DNA from: Dyadobacter psychrophilus
Lineage (GTDB): Bacteria; Bacteroidota; Bacteroidia; Cytophagales; Spirosomataceae
Length of the DNA: 64,000 bases
Direction: 5' to 3'
NCBI RefSeq assembly: GCF_900167945.1
Contig: NZ_FUZA01000006.1
Coordinates: forward strand, 350,313-414,312
The translations under genes and the position numbers were made by a program. Below, piece after piece: positions 9,302-17,762 of the stretch. The stretch's first letter is position 1. Every line of letters begins with the position of its first letter. The notes under the pieces were generated by a model. That model had not been told where the DNA came from and did not search any database. It worked only from the letters and a program-made list of their open reading frames with translations.

Positions 9302-9994
9302 ATGAATCTGAAAAAAATTTTTAGTGATTTCAGCGATCTGATTTTCCCAAGATGCTGCGAAGCGTGCGATCGCTCACTAGTTGGTAACGAGGCCACCATA
9401 TGCACTTCATGCATGATTTCACTCCCGAGAATACATGCTAATGGCCTGCATCAGGATGTGATTCGCTACAAGTTCGTAAATGTTCCCGAAGTGGCTCTGA
9501 CGCATTCTTTTTTACTTTTTACCAAAAAAGGGAAAGTGCAGAGGCTCCTGCACGCATTGAAATACAAAGGGAATAAAGACGTCGGGCTCCTGCTAGGATT
9601 TATGTTTGGACAGGAAATGATAGCGACGGGAATGCTGCCGGAAGTTGGCATGATCATTAGCGTGCCGTTACATGCCAAGAAAAAGAAATTAAGAGGATAC
9701 AATCAGAGTGATCTGCTGGCAGAAGGCTTTTCAAACGCAACCGGCATTCCGTGGTCGCCAACGGTGTTGGAAAGGATAAAACACACTGCAACCCAAACAG
9801 GGAAAAGTAAAATGGAACGCCGCGACAATGTAAAAGGTGTTTTTGCAGTAAAAGAGCGCATTGACTCTAAACGCGTGATCATTATAGACGATGTATTAAC
9901 AACTGGCGCAACGCTCGAAGAATGCGTGCAAACATTGAAAATGGCCGGCTGCGAGTCATTTACGATTTTGACCATTGCATTGGCAGAACATTAA
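9302..9994 (+). CDS. comF: ComF family phosphoribosyltransferase-like protein
   Basis: The ATG at 9302 gives 230 residues beginning MNLKKIFSDFSDLIFPRCCEAC; earlier in-frame ATGs at 9275 and 9230 are less likely because they would overlap the divergent pyrC start. The N-terminus carries a Cys4-type zinc ribbon (RCCEACDRS and ICTSC). The C-terminus carries the PRPP-binding signature VIIIDDVLTTGATLEEC. ComF proteins are needed for uptake of transforming DNA in competent species, but the family is also widespread in non-competent bacteria, where its role is unclear. A perfect hairpin terminator lies directly after the stop. Confidence 0.88.
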   Translation: MNLKKIFSDFSDLIFPRCCEACDRSLVGNEATICTSCMISLPRIHANGLHQDVIRYKFVNVPEVALTHSFLLFTKKGKVQRLLHALKYKGNKDVGLLLGFMFGQEMIATGMLPEVGMIISVPLHAKKKKLRGYNQSDLLAEGFSNATGIPWSPTVLERIKHTATQTGKSKMERRDNVKGVFAVKERIDSKRVIIIDDVLTTGATLEECVQTLKMAGCESFTILTIALAEH

Positions 9995-9995
9995 A

Positions 9996-10022
9996 AAGGC
10001 GTTGCTCAATGAGCAACGCCTT
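9996..10022. terminator. Bidirectional intrinsic terminator between comF and gldJ
   Basis: A 13-bp perfect inverted repeat (AAGGCGTTGCTCA and its complement) with a one-base loop lies right after the comF stop and before the gldJ stop. It is flanked by A- and T-rich bases and can serve both converging genes. Confidence 0.85.
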
Positions 10023-10042
10023 CGAATATCTGAAATGAATGT

Positions 10043-11323
10043 TTATTCTTTGTGACTTCCTGTGGCGATCATCGCGCAACGGAAACCAACCATTGCAGTC
10101 GCTGAATCCTGATCCATGTAGCGACGTGTTCCTGGTGAAAGCCAGTATGCAACGTCTGACCAAGAACCGCCTTTGAACACTCTCAGGTTATCATTTACAA
10201 GAGAGTTGCTGTTTTTGCTATCGTAATTTTTAGCCTCATCCTGATAACCATCACGACGGAAAGAGTTCAAGTCATTAACGTCACTGTTTGAAAGCGGGCG
10301 ATAAACGTCATAAACCCACTCACTCACGTTTCCTGCCATGTCATACAACCCGTTGTCGTTTGCTGGATATGAACGAATTTCTTGTGTAATGATAGCTCCG
10401 TCATTGGATTTACCTGCAATACCCGCGTAGTCACCAGGACCGCGTTTAAAGTTTGCCAGCATTGTTCCCTGCTTACGGCCACGTGGCTGACGCATTGTGG
10501 AACCGTCCCATGGATAAATTCTCTGATTGGACTGGTTCTCATCAGAATATTGTGTTCCGATCATTGCCATAGCAGCGTATTCAAACTCTGCTTCTGTTGG
10601 AAGGCGGTATGGAGGCATTACGTAACCACTTTCAATTCTAAGCTGTGGTGCCGGTGCGTCCGTAGAAGCAACTGCTGCATCTGCTGCTGCTGCATCTTTC
10701 TTCTTTTTGCCAAAAGAGAAACCTTTTTTCTTCTTGCCTCCCGCTGCTGCTTGCCCTGCTGTATTGTTGGCCTGACTTACCGCTGCTGTTCTCCATGCGC
10801 AATAATCATTCGCCTGAACCCATGACACACCCACAACCGGATATAAACGGAAGCCCGGGTGACGCAAATACATGGTTACATATGAATCGTTGAATGATAA
10901 TTCATTATACCATACGTTGGTATCAGGCAATGCTTTACTGTAAAATTCTTCAGATGAATCTCTTTGAACTGCGTTTAAATATTCAAGATAGTGGACGTTT
11001 GCCACCTCTGTCTGGTCCATATAAAAGGATTGGATACTGACAGTACGTTTTGGATTGTCCCGTCTGCTCATCACCTCTTCCTCCAACGAACCCATTGTAA
11101 ACCGGCCACCTTCGATATAAACAAGGTCGGGGCCTGCTGGCAATGCTTTGTACTGTTTGACCTCAAATCCGTCTTTGCCATTGTAAGCCAAACCCGTTTT
11201 AGAGCTTGTTTTACCAGGTTTAAGACTGGTTGGTCGCTTCTTTTTACTACATGAAGTAGCGGCTAATAACACAATCAGAATCAACGCGATCGACCGGATA
11301 CCCATCTTATGCATGCAAATCAT
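10043..11323 (-). CDS. gldJ: Gliding motility/T9SS lipoprotein GldJ (formylglycine-generating-enzyme fold)
   Basis: This 426-residue lipoprotein precursor has a hydrophobic segment ending LLAATSC; Cys25 is the predicted lipidated residue. The FGE/SUMF1-like domain starts at LVYIEGGRFTMGS (68-80) and includes YMDQTEV, KALPDTNVW, the RHPGFRLYPVVGVSW segment, LPTEAEFEYA and the final FKGGSWSD...MVGFRC. The GLAYNGKDGFEVKQ and KALPDT segments match GldJ better than GldK. GldJ is required for gliding and T9SS function in Flavobacterium and stabilises GldK. A Lys/Ala-rich low-complexity insert (about 185-228) interrupts the domain. The start could also be Met7 (11305). A -7-like element lies at 11373-11380 on the minus strand. 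Confidence 0.8.
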   Translation of the reverse strand: MICMHKMGIRSIALILIVLLAATSCSKKKRPTSLKPGKTSSKTGLAYNGKDGFEVKQYKALPAGPDLVYIEGGRFTMGSLEEEVMSRRDNPKRTVSIQSFYMDQTEVANVHYLEYLNAVQRDSSEEFYSKALPDTNVWYNELSFNDSYVTMYLRHPGFRLYPVVGVSWVQANDYCAWRTAAVSQANNTAGQAAAGGKKKKGFSFGKKKKDAAAADAAVASTDAPAPQLRIESGYVMPPYRLPTEAEFEYAAMAMIGTQYSDENQSNQRIYPWDGSTMRQPRGRKQGTMLANFKRGPGDYAGIAGKSNDGAIITQEIRSYPANDNGLYDMAGNVSEWVYDVYRPLSNSDVNDLNSFRRDGYQDEAKNYDSKNSNSLVNDNLRVFKGGSWSDVAYWLSPGTRRYMDQDSATAMVGFRCAMIATGSHKE

Positions 11324-11442
11324 TGCTTTAAAGTGACTTAAGTGTTTGGTATTTTTATAGTATGCGAAATCGCAAATGTAAGAAATGAAAAGAAATTATT
11401 TTTAAAAATCAATTATCAGGCCACATTGCATTAATCAAATAA

Positions 11443-11511
11443 CCCGGTCATCGTGACCCCGTCATCGTGACCCGGTCAATGCGACCCAGTCATCGTGACC
11501 CGGTCATCTCC
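11443..11511. repeat. 14-bp tandem repeat, five units, overlapping the 3' end of mfd
   Basis: Five units with period 14 follow one another: CCCGGTCATCGTGA (11443-11456), CCCCGTCATCGTGA, CCCGGTCAATGCGA, CCCAGTCATCGTGA and a 13-base partial unit ending 11511. Most units are short palindromes (GGTCA-tcg-TGACC). The mfd stop codon and last residues (Thr-Gly-Ser-Arg) are encoded inside the array, so the repeat grew over the original 3' end of the gene or supplied its present one. Confidence 0.9.
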
Positions 11512-14500
11512 ATAAGGACCTTCCTGGCTTGCTCTATGCTTTTGATGTCTTCACAAATGAGCATTAACTTACCTTTCTGGTCTTTTAAAGCAATTTTTCT
11601 TGGGTGTTGTTTAATATAATCAATCACCATTCCGAACTTCGGAGACTGAAAGAATTCATCGTTCTGCGAAGTAACGAAGTAGCCTTTCAATGTATTGCTT
11701 TTCAAAGTTAATTTTTCAAAGTGCAAAAGCTCCGCTTCCCATCGCAAACGCACCATTTTCAGCAAATCTTCTACTTCCGCAGGAATCGGGCCAAACCGGT
11801 CTAAAATCTCTTTCTCAAACCTGCCCAGTTCGTCCTCGGTCGAAATATTGTCAAGGCGGGTATATAACGACAATCTTTCTGAAATATTTTTGACATAATC
11901 GTCCGGAATCAATGTTGCAAAATCCGTCTCGATCTGACAATCCGGAACCAACTTTGAAGGCAAGCCTAATGCAGTCGAGAACAGATCTTTAAACTCATTA
12001 TTTTTCAATTCAGAAACCGCTTCATCCAGCATTTTGTGATACAATTCATACCCCAGATCGTTCACAAAACCGCTTTGCTCCGCACCAAGCAAGTTCCCGG
12101 CGCCACGAATGTCCAAATCGCGCATAGCGACTTTGAAACCGTCACCTAACTCAGAAAATTCTTCCAATGTTTGCAAACGCTTCCGCGAATCGCTTGCCAG
12201 TGTAGAAACAGAAGGTGTCAGCAAATAACAAAAGGCCTTTCTATTGGAACGCCCTACACGCCCGCGCATCTGGTGCAGGTCAGACAAACCGAACATATGC
12301 GCCGAATTGATAATGATCGTGTTCGCATTCGCAATGTCAATTCCAGACTCAATAATGTTGGTTGAAACCAGCACATCATATTCGCCTTCGATAAAGTTGA
12401 CCATTACTTTTTCGAGCTTATCACCGTCCATTTGGCCGTGCGCAACGCCTATGCGCACGTCAGGAACGAGCCTTAATATAATGTTTGCGATGGATTCAAT
12501 GTCGTTCACGCGGTTATGGACGAAGAAAACTTGCCCGCCCCGCTGCACCTCAAAGCTGATCGCGTCGCGGATAAACTCTTCACTGAATGTATGCACTTCC
12601 GTCGTAACCGGCTGACGGTTAGGCGGCGGCGTTGCGATCACCGAAAGGTCGCGTGCACCCATGAGCGAGAAATGCAATGTTCTTGGAATAGGCGTCGCCG
12701 TTAATGTCAAAACGTCCACATTAACCCGCATTTCTTTGAGCCTGTCTTTGGCTTTCACACCGAATTTCTGCTCTTCATCCACGATCAGGAGCCCAAGATC
12801 TTTGAATTTCACATCCTTATTCAGAATGCGGTGTGTTCCTATTAATATGTCAATTTTGCCTTCCTCTGCTTCTTTCAGTGTCTCTTTAATCTCTTTTGGT
12901 GATTTGAAACGGTTGATATAACCCACTTTTGCAGGGAAATCGCCCAATCGCTCGCTGAATGTCTTGAAATGCTGCATTGCCAGAATGGTGGTAGGAACCA
13001 AAACGGCAACCTGTTTACTGTCACAAACGGCCTTAAATGCTGCCCGGATCGCAATTTCTGTTTTACCAAAACCCACATCCCCGCACACCAGCCTGTCCAT
13101 CGGATGCGCTTTTTCCATATCCTCTTTTACATTCGCAGTCGCCGTGGCCTGATCGGGCGTGTCTTCATATATAAAGGACGATTCCAGCTCAGCCTGCATA
13201 TAATTGTCAGGCGAGAACGGAAACCCGGGAGCTTGCCGACGCTTGGCATACAACGCAATAAGTTCGTGCGCGATGTCTTTGAGCTGCTTCTTAACCTTTG
13301 ATTTTTTGGCTTCCCACTCACCCGAGCCCAGCTTGCTCATGGCAGGCGGTGTGCCTTCCTTGCCTGTATATTTCGCAATTTTGTGCAGGTTATGCACGCT
13401 TACGTAAAGCAGGTCATTATCTCTGTAAATAAGCCGGATCGCTTCCTGCTCTTTACCATTTACATCTTTCCGCTCCATGCCCGCAAATCGTCCAATCCCA
13501 TAATCCACATGGGTTACAAAATCACCTGGATGCAGTGATTTGAGCTCTTTTAATGTGATCGCCTTTGATTTGCTGAACTTTTCTTTGAGCCTGTATTTAT
13601 GAAAACGGGCAAAAATCTGGTGGTCCGTATAACAGGCAACCTTTAAATTGTCGTCCACAAATCCCTCTCGCAACGAAATGTGCATGGGCCGGAATTTGAC
13701 AAATGGGTCCAGGTCTTCAAAAATCCTTTCGAGTCGGTCGAGCTGTTTAGGCTGCTCGGCGACGATAATGTTGACATAACCTTTCGATTGATTTTCAGAA
13801 AGGTCGTCAAGCAATCTTTTGAAGTCTTTATTAAATGAAGGCTGTGGCTTGGAAGAATAGGGAAGCTTGTTCTCTGTTTTGAAATAACCTTTTTTACCAA
13901 ATTCTACGGTTTTAAACTTCTTAACCTGATTCAGAAATCCCCGGCGCGTTTCAAAAAGGTCCTGCGGATTGGAAACGATCTGAATGCCGCCGCCCGTGAC
14001 TTCCTGCAGTGCTTTTTCCGCTTTTTCAAAACAATTTTCAATAATTTCCAATGTCAGCTCAGCATCCTTAAACCACAACACCGTTTCGGGAGCAAAGAAG
14101 TTAAGGAACGACTCGCGCGTTTCATGCGAAAGTTTCTGCTGAATGTCCGGCACAATGTTGATCTGCTTCGCCGTTTCAAGCGAGAGCTGCGTGTCCGGAT
14201 CGAAGGAACGAATGCTTTCCACTTCATCCCCAAACAGCTCGATACGAAATGGATGTTCATTAGCGAAAGAAAAAACATCCAAAATCCCGCCACGGACTGA
14301 AAATTGACCTGCCTCAAAAACAAAGTCAGCAATCTCAAACCCATAACTGGTCAAAAACTCCGTCAGGAACGACGGATCGAGCTTTTCTCCAACCTTAACC
14401 GAGAATGTATTGGCTTTCAGTGAACGCTTGTTGATCACTTTTTCAAACAGAGCTTCGGGATAAGTGACAATTTGCGTTGGCACCGATTTGCTGGCGCTGA

Positions 14501-14843
14501 GCTTATTAAGAATTTCGCCGCGCATCAGCACATTGGCATTATCCACCTCTTCGTAATGATATGGGCGCTTATAAGAAGTTGGATAAAACAGGACCTCGGT
14601 TTTGCCGATCAGATTCTGCAAATCGTTCTGGAAATAAGCCGCTTCTTCTCGATCACTCAAAATGTAAACGGCGGGGCCCTTCTTTTTTTCCTGAATGGAC
14701 GCAGCAACAACCGCATCGAGGCTCCCAACCAATCCTTTGATTTGAACATGCACCGCTTCGGGATCTTTCGAGGCAATTTGTGTGCTCAGGATGTCCAGAT
14801 AACTATCTCCCTTGTACAGTGTTAGTAAGTCTTTAACTTCCAA
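11490..14843 (-). CDS. mfd: Transcription-repair coupling factor Mfd
   Basis: The 1117-residue protein displaces RNA polymerase stalled at DNA lesions and recruits UvrA. The N-terminal UvrB-like region spans about 1-400. The RNA-polymerase-interaction (CarD-like) domain is near 437-490 (LHPGDFVTHVDYGIGRFAGME). The translocase motor has Walker A GDVGFGKTE (588-596) and DEEQ (689-692), followed by helicase motifs TATPIPRTL and MRGRVGRSN and the C-terminal TRCF domain. No ATG precedes the conserved N-terminus; a TTG at 14843 gives MEVKDLLTLYKGDSY and is the likely start. The last four residues fall in a 14-bp tandem repeat. A promoter-like site lies about 170 bp upstream with a terminator hairpin in between. 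Confidence 0.96.
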   Translation of the reverse strand: MEVKDLLTLYKGDSYLDILSTQIASKDPEAVHVQIKGLVGSLDAVVAASIQEKKKGPAVYILSDREEAAYFQNDLQNLIGKTEVLFYPTSYKRPYHYEEVDNANVLMRGEILNKLSASKSVPTQIVTYPEALFEKVINKRSLKANTFSVKVGEKLDPSFLTEFLTSYGFEIADFVFEAGQFSVRGGILDVFSFANEHPFRIELFGDEVESIRSFDPDTQLSLETAKQINIVPDIQQKLSHETRESFLNFFAPETVLWFKDAELTLEIIENCFEKAEKALQEVTGGGIQIVSNPQDLFETRRGFLNQVKKFKTVEFGKKGYFKTENKLPYSSKPQPSFNKDFKRLLDDLSENQSKGYVNIIVAEQPKQLDRLERIFEDLDPFVKFRPMHISLREGFVDDNLKVACYTDHQIFARFHKYRLKEKFSKSKAITLKELKSLHPGDFVTHVDYGIGRFAGMERKDVNGKEQEAIRLIYRDNDLLYVSVHNLHKIAKYTGKEGTPPAMSKLGSGEWEAKKSKVKKQLKDIAHELIALYAKRRQAPGFPFSPDNYMQAELESSFIYEDTPDQATATANVKEDMEKAHPMDRLVCGDVGFGKTEIAIRAAFKAVCDSKQVAVLVPTTILAMQHFKTFSERLGDFPAKVGYINRFKSPKEIKETLKEAEEGKIDILIGTHRILNKDVKFKDLGLLIVDEEQKFGVKAKDRLKEMRVNVDVLTLTATPIPRTLHFSLMGARDLSVIATPPPNRQPVTTEVHTFSEEFIRDAISFEVQRGGQVFFVHNRVNDIESIANIILRLVPDVRIGVAHGQMDGDKLEKVMVNFIEGEYDVLVSTNIIESGIDIANANTIIINSAHMFGLSDLHQMRGRVGRSNRKAFCYLLTPSVSTLASDSRKRLQTLEEFSELGDGFKVAMRDLDIRGAGNLLGAEQSGFVNDLGYELYHKMLDEAVSELKNNEFKDLFSTALGLPSKLVPDCQIETDFATLIPDDYVKNISERLSLYTRLDNISTEDELGRFEKEILDRFGPIPAEVEDLLKMVRLRWEAELLHFEKLTLKSNTLKGYFVTSQNDEFFQSPKFGMVIDYIKQHPRKIALKDQKGKLMLICEDIKSIEQARKVLMEMTGSR

Positions 14844-14887
14844 TTATATAAAGTAATAAAGCGGTGATTCGCTACGTGAATACAAAT

Positions 14888-15004
14888 GCAAAAAGCCGTT
14901 TCAGGATTTTCCCTGACCGGCATTTTAAATAACAATGGATTGGTACAAAATGTTTGCCAATGTGGTCGGTTTGCAAACTGTTGCCAATTTATAAACCGCG
15001 TTTC
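14888..15004 (-). ncRNA. Candidate leader or small RNA upstream of mfd, ending in an intrinsic terminator
   Basis: On the minus strand, a Bacteroidota-type promoter (TTG at 15041-15039, 20-bp gap, TATTTTTG at 15018-15011) would start a transcript near 15004. About 110 nt later a hairpin (GCCGGTCAGG pairing with CCTGAAACGGC, 14921-14895) is followed by TTTTT, before the mfd start at 14843. The transcript would carry two copies of ATTGGCAA. No protein-coding reading looks convincing. It may be a standalone small RNA or an attenuator for mfd. It matches no RNA family I recognise. Confidence 0.4.
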
Positions 15005-15010
15005 CTGATA

Positions 15011-15041
15011 CAAAAATAGCTCGAAACCCAGAACACGGCAA
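15011..15041 (-). promoter_or_regulatory. Bacteroidota-type promoter upstream of mfd
   Basis: On the minus strand TTG (15041-15039) is followed after 20 bases by TATTTTTG (15018-15011), close to the TTTG-N19-TAnnTTTG consensus of the Bacteroidota primary sigma factor. It would drive the candidate leader RNA and possibly mfd. Confidence 0.5.
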
Positions 15042-15065
15042 ATTACAAAATTGTTAATCGGCCGG

Positions 15066-15084
15066 AGGCTAATATATTTAGCCT
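15066..15084. promoter_or_regulatory. Palindrome upstream of pnuC (possible operator)
   Basis: AGGCTAA-tatat-TTAGCCT is a perfect 7-bp inverted repeat centred 34 bp before the pnuC ATG. Its size and place suit a repressor site, for instance for NAD-precursor control, but no regulator gene is adjacent and the assignment is a guess. Confidence 0.45.
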
Positions 15085-15108
15085 AATAATTTTTTAAAAA
15101 CGTAAAAT

Positions 15109-15726
15109 ATGACCGATTGGCTCAATCAAACCATTTCATTGGCCGGCATTGCCACCACCTGGCTGGAAATATTGGGCTTTATCACCGGCGTGATCTGCGT
15201 TTACCTGAATACACAGCAAAATGTATGGGGATGGTTTTTCGGGATTATTAATGCTGTCCTATATGCCATTGTGTTCTGGCAGGTCAGACTTTATGCCGAT
15301 ACAGGCTTGCAAGGCTATTACTTCCTTACGAGCATTTATGGGTGGTGGATGTGGAAATTTGGTGGAAAAAATCATGACGGGATCAATGTAACGCGAACGC
15401 CAGCCCGGATGTATCCTATTTTCGGACTGGTTTTTATCGCTATAACCGCTTCCTGGGGATTTTTATTAGGAAAATTTACAGACGCCAGCCTCACTTATGC
15501 AGATTCCGCATTAACCGTCGCCAGCCTGATTGGCCAATGGATGATGGCACGTAAATATCTGGAAAACTGGATATTATGGATCATTGCGGATGCTTGCTAT
15601 GTGGTTATGTATTTCTACAAAGACCTGCATCTTACCGCAATACTGTATGCTGTTTTTCTTGCCTTAGCTGTTGGCGGTTACGTGCAATGGAAGCGCGATT
15701 TATCGCGAAATGCGGCGGTTATCTAG
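15109..15726 (+). CDS. pnuC: PnuC-type nicotinamide riboside transporter
   Basis: The 205-residue membrane protein has about seven hydrophobic segments, beginning ATTWLEILGFITGVICVYLN. It shows the PnuC hallmarks NVWGWFFGIINAVLYAIVFW and SIYGWWMWKFGG, and a C-terminal WILWIIADACYVVMYFYKDL. PnuC carriers move nicotinamide riboside by facilitated diffusion, trapped by phosphorylation inside. No NR kinase gene or TPP riboswitch is seen next to it, so NR is favoured over thiamine on family grounds only. The palindrome at 15066-15084 may regulate it. It converges on the barstar-like gene with a 6-bp gap. Confidence 0.88.
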   Translation: MTDWLNQTISLAGIATTWLEILGFITGVICVYLNTQQNVWGWFFGIINAVLYAIVFWQVRLYADTGLQGYYFLTSIYGWWMWKFGGKNHDGINVTRTPARMYPIFGLVFIAITASWGFLLGKFTDASLTYADSALTVASLIGQWMMARKYLENWILWIIADACYVVMYFYKDLHLTAILYAVFLALAVGGYVQWKRDLSRNAAVI

Positions 15727-15732
15727 CTTTTT

Positions 15733-16179
15733 TCAGCTCAAAACCCAATAAGGAATTTCCTGCTCTTCCAGCAATGTCCTGATCCGGTCCGAGTCGTGAA
15801 AAATGATTTGTAATTCTTTTCTGGGCGTGCCTTCTTCTTCCTCGTCCATCCATTTCCAATCCTCCGCAGTGGCATCCAGAATATCAATAACGGACAGCAG
15901 CTTTTCTTCGGATTTCTCCTTTGCGAGCCAGTCAGCCGAATTTTCAATATAAATGATGACTTTTTGCTCTTTGATCCATTCCAGATCATTCAGCATTTCG
16001 TCCAGCGCATCCAGGTTTTTCCCGTCATACTCCGGGAAGTGCATGGCTGTTGAAATTTCTTCGTAAAAATCTTTAAGCGAAGTGGCTTTACGGCCGTCAA
16101 TTTGGGCGATGAAAGCGCCCAGGAACAAGGTCCGGACATCCGATTGCTCCCTGGCGATCAGGAAGTGTGTGTTCTTCAT
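15733..16179 (-). CDS. Barstar-family (ribonuclease inhibitor-like) protein
   Basis: The ATG at 16179 gives 148 residues starting MKNTHFLIAREQSD; a longer frame upstream adds unconserved sequence. The barstar fold is recognisable in FIAQIDGRKATSLKDFYEEI, then FPEYDGKNLDALDEMLNDL (matching the helix that plugs barnase's active site), and the strand KVIIYIENSADWL. Barstar inhibits the secreted RNase barnase. No barnase-like gene is visible in this window, so it may be an orphan immunity protein or act on an unrelated partner. It follows the cytochrome/LRR gene with 57 bp between them, in which TTGCAA motifs recur. Confidence 0.85.
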   Translation of the reverse strand: MKNTHFLIAREQSDVRTLFLGAFIAQIDGRKATSLKDFYEEISTAMHFPEYDGKNLDALDEMLNDLEWIKEQKVIIYIENSADWLAKEKSEEKLLSVIDILDATAEDWKWMDEEEEGTPRKELQIIFHDSDRIRTLLEEQEIPYWVLS

Positions 16180-16236
16180 ATTTTTCGGCGGATTACAAGG
16201 TTGCAAGTTAGAAAAAATAAGATTGCAACATTGCAA

Positions 16237-17736
16237 TTAAGGTGCCTTTGATTTTGCCTTTATTGCGGTAGTATCGCCAGCTTTCAAAAATTCGGCGACC
16301 GCTGCTTCGTTAAAACCATTCACTACCATAAGATTGGAATTCTTTCTACTCACCTCACGCACAGCAGAGTCCGTTGCAGCAGACTGCCAAACGTAAATGG
16401 AACGAAGTCCTTTGAATGTTGCAGCCTCCTTGAGTCCGGCATCGCTAACTTTCGTATCCACCAGATTAATGTATTCGAGCAAAGGCAGGTTTTTCAAATT
16501 CGCAAGTCCTGCATCGGTAACAATGGTGTGCTCTAAATGCAGCTTATTCAAATTTTTAAACTTCTGCATTTCTTTCAAAGCTGCGTCTGTTATTTTGGTG
16601 TCACCCAGTTTCAGCCAGGCAATCTGCTGGGCAACCGGCGCGAGTAACGCCATATCTTTATCCGTAAAATCAGGCGCATTTACTGCACTTACTTCAAGCA
16701 AATTCTGATCCTGCGCCAATGCATTTACAATCAGCCCGGCTTTTTTTAACGCAGCCAGGTCTTTTTCATCGGCCGCCGGCACCTTTACATTTTGAATGGC
16801 TGAAACCGCACTTTTTGTCGCCGCATTGCCCGTTCCGCTCGTTCCCAACGCTGCCAAAGCGGGTTTTACCTGTTCCGAAATAGTGAGTTCTGCCACTTTT
16901 TTATCGGCAGGCGCTCCCTGATCGATCCACCAGGAAATTAACGTGATCTGATCGGCTGTTAGCTGCGGTTTGCCTTTTGGCGGCATATGGTCGTCGTCAT
17001 TTTCGGGAAGGAGGCAGCGTTTGATCATATCGCTTTCCGCACTTTTGCCGGCAATAAAAGCAGGCCCGCCTTCGCCACCTTTTACCAGTAAAGCCAGCTG
17101 GTCCATTCGTAAATCGCCCTTTTGCTTGCTTTCGTTATGACATTGCACACATCGCATTTCCAGGATCGGCTGCACAACATCTTTATAAACCAGTGCCTGG
17201 TTGACGTCAGCCAGTGGTTTTATTTCTGTAATTGTCTCTTTGGCCGGCGACATTCCGGCCAGGCTTCGGAATGGTTCTGGTGTATATTGGGTCAAATATT
17301 CTTCCCCATGCGTAAGCGATCCACCATCATGCCCCGCAGAGAGCAATAACAATGTTGCTATTGCAAACGCAGGCAAATAAATCATTGAACTATAAGGAAT
17401 TACCCGCTGAAAACGATCCGACTTGACGAGCCACGCAATCCATGCAAAAACAGCAACGCCTATGCCCTGCCACATATGGTCACTCAGCAAATCTGCATCA
17501 TAACCGCCTCCTAGTGACAGTAAATAACCCGCTATGCACGCTATGGTGGCACTTATGGCAGACCAAAACAGAATAAAAGAAACTGTTCCTTCACTAACCG
17601 CAACCTTACCTGTGCGGCGCCCGATTTCGAGGAATGCTGCAATCAGCAAAAATCCAATGGGCAAGTGCACCAGCACCGGATGAAACCTTCCAATAAAAAG
17701 AGCCCAGGGCGATGCCTGTAAAATGATTTGCGACAT
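16237..17736 (-). CDS. Membrane-anchored c-type cytochrome with leucine-rich repeats
   Basis: The ATG at 17736 gives 499 residues. The N-terminal membrane domain has about four helices (WALFIGRFHPVLVHLPIGFLLIA, then FILFWSAISATIACIAGYLL and others) in the DUF2231-like style. A planctomycete-type cytochrome domain follows with heme motif CVQCH (196-200) and the MPPKGKPQLT segment that often supplies the distal Met. The C-terminus has leucine-rich repeats (TDAALKEMQKFKNLNKLHL, VSDAGLKEAATFKGL). It probably carries electrons from a periplasmic sugar oxidation step. A 26-bp longer in-frame leader would overlap rhaM upstream. It belongs to a minus-strand run with rhaM and the PhyH gene. Confidence 0.82.
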   Translation of the reverse strand: MSQIILQASPWALFIGRFHPVLVHLPIGFLLIAAFLEIGRRTGKVAVSEGTVSFILFWSAISATIACIAGYLLSLGGGYDADLLSDHMWQGIGVAVFAWIAWLVKSDRFQRVIPYSSMIYLPAFAIATLLLLSAGHDGGSLTHGEEYLTQYTPEPFRSLAGMSPAKETITEIKPLADVNQALVYKDVVQPILEMRCVQCHNESKQKGDLRMDQLALLVKGGEGGPAFIAGKSAESDMIKRCLLPENDDDHMPPKGKPQLTADQITLISWWIDQGAPADKKVAELTISEQVKPALAALGTSGTGNAATKSAVSAIQNVKVPAADEKDLAALKKAGLIVNALAQDQNLLEVSAVNAPDFTDKDMALLAPVAQQIAWLKLGDTKITDAALKEMQKFKNLNKLHLEHTIVTDAGLANLKNLPLLEYINLVDTKVSDAGLKEAATFKGLRSIYVWQSAATDSAVREVSRKNSNLMVVNGFNEAAVAEFLKAGDTTAIKAKSKAP

Positions 17737-17762
17737 GGAGGGTGAAGGATTAGAATAGCATT

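Noticed and set aside
11443..11511. CRISPR array
   Set aside because: Units are 14 bp, contiguous and without spacers; no cas genes are near.
14844..15108. TPP riboswitch upstream of pnuC
   Set aside because: The conserved CTGAGA and ACCTGA-type thi-box elements are absent.
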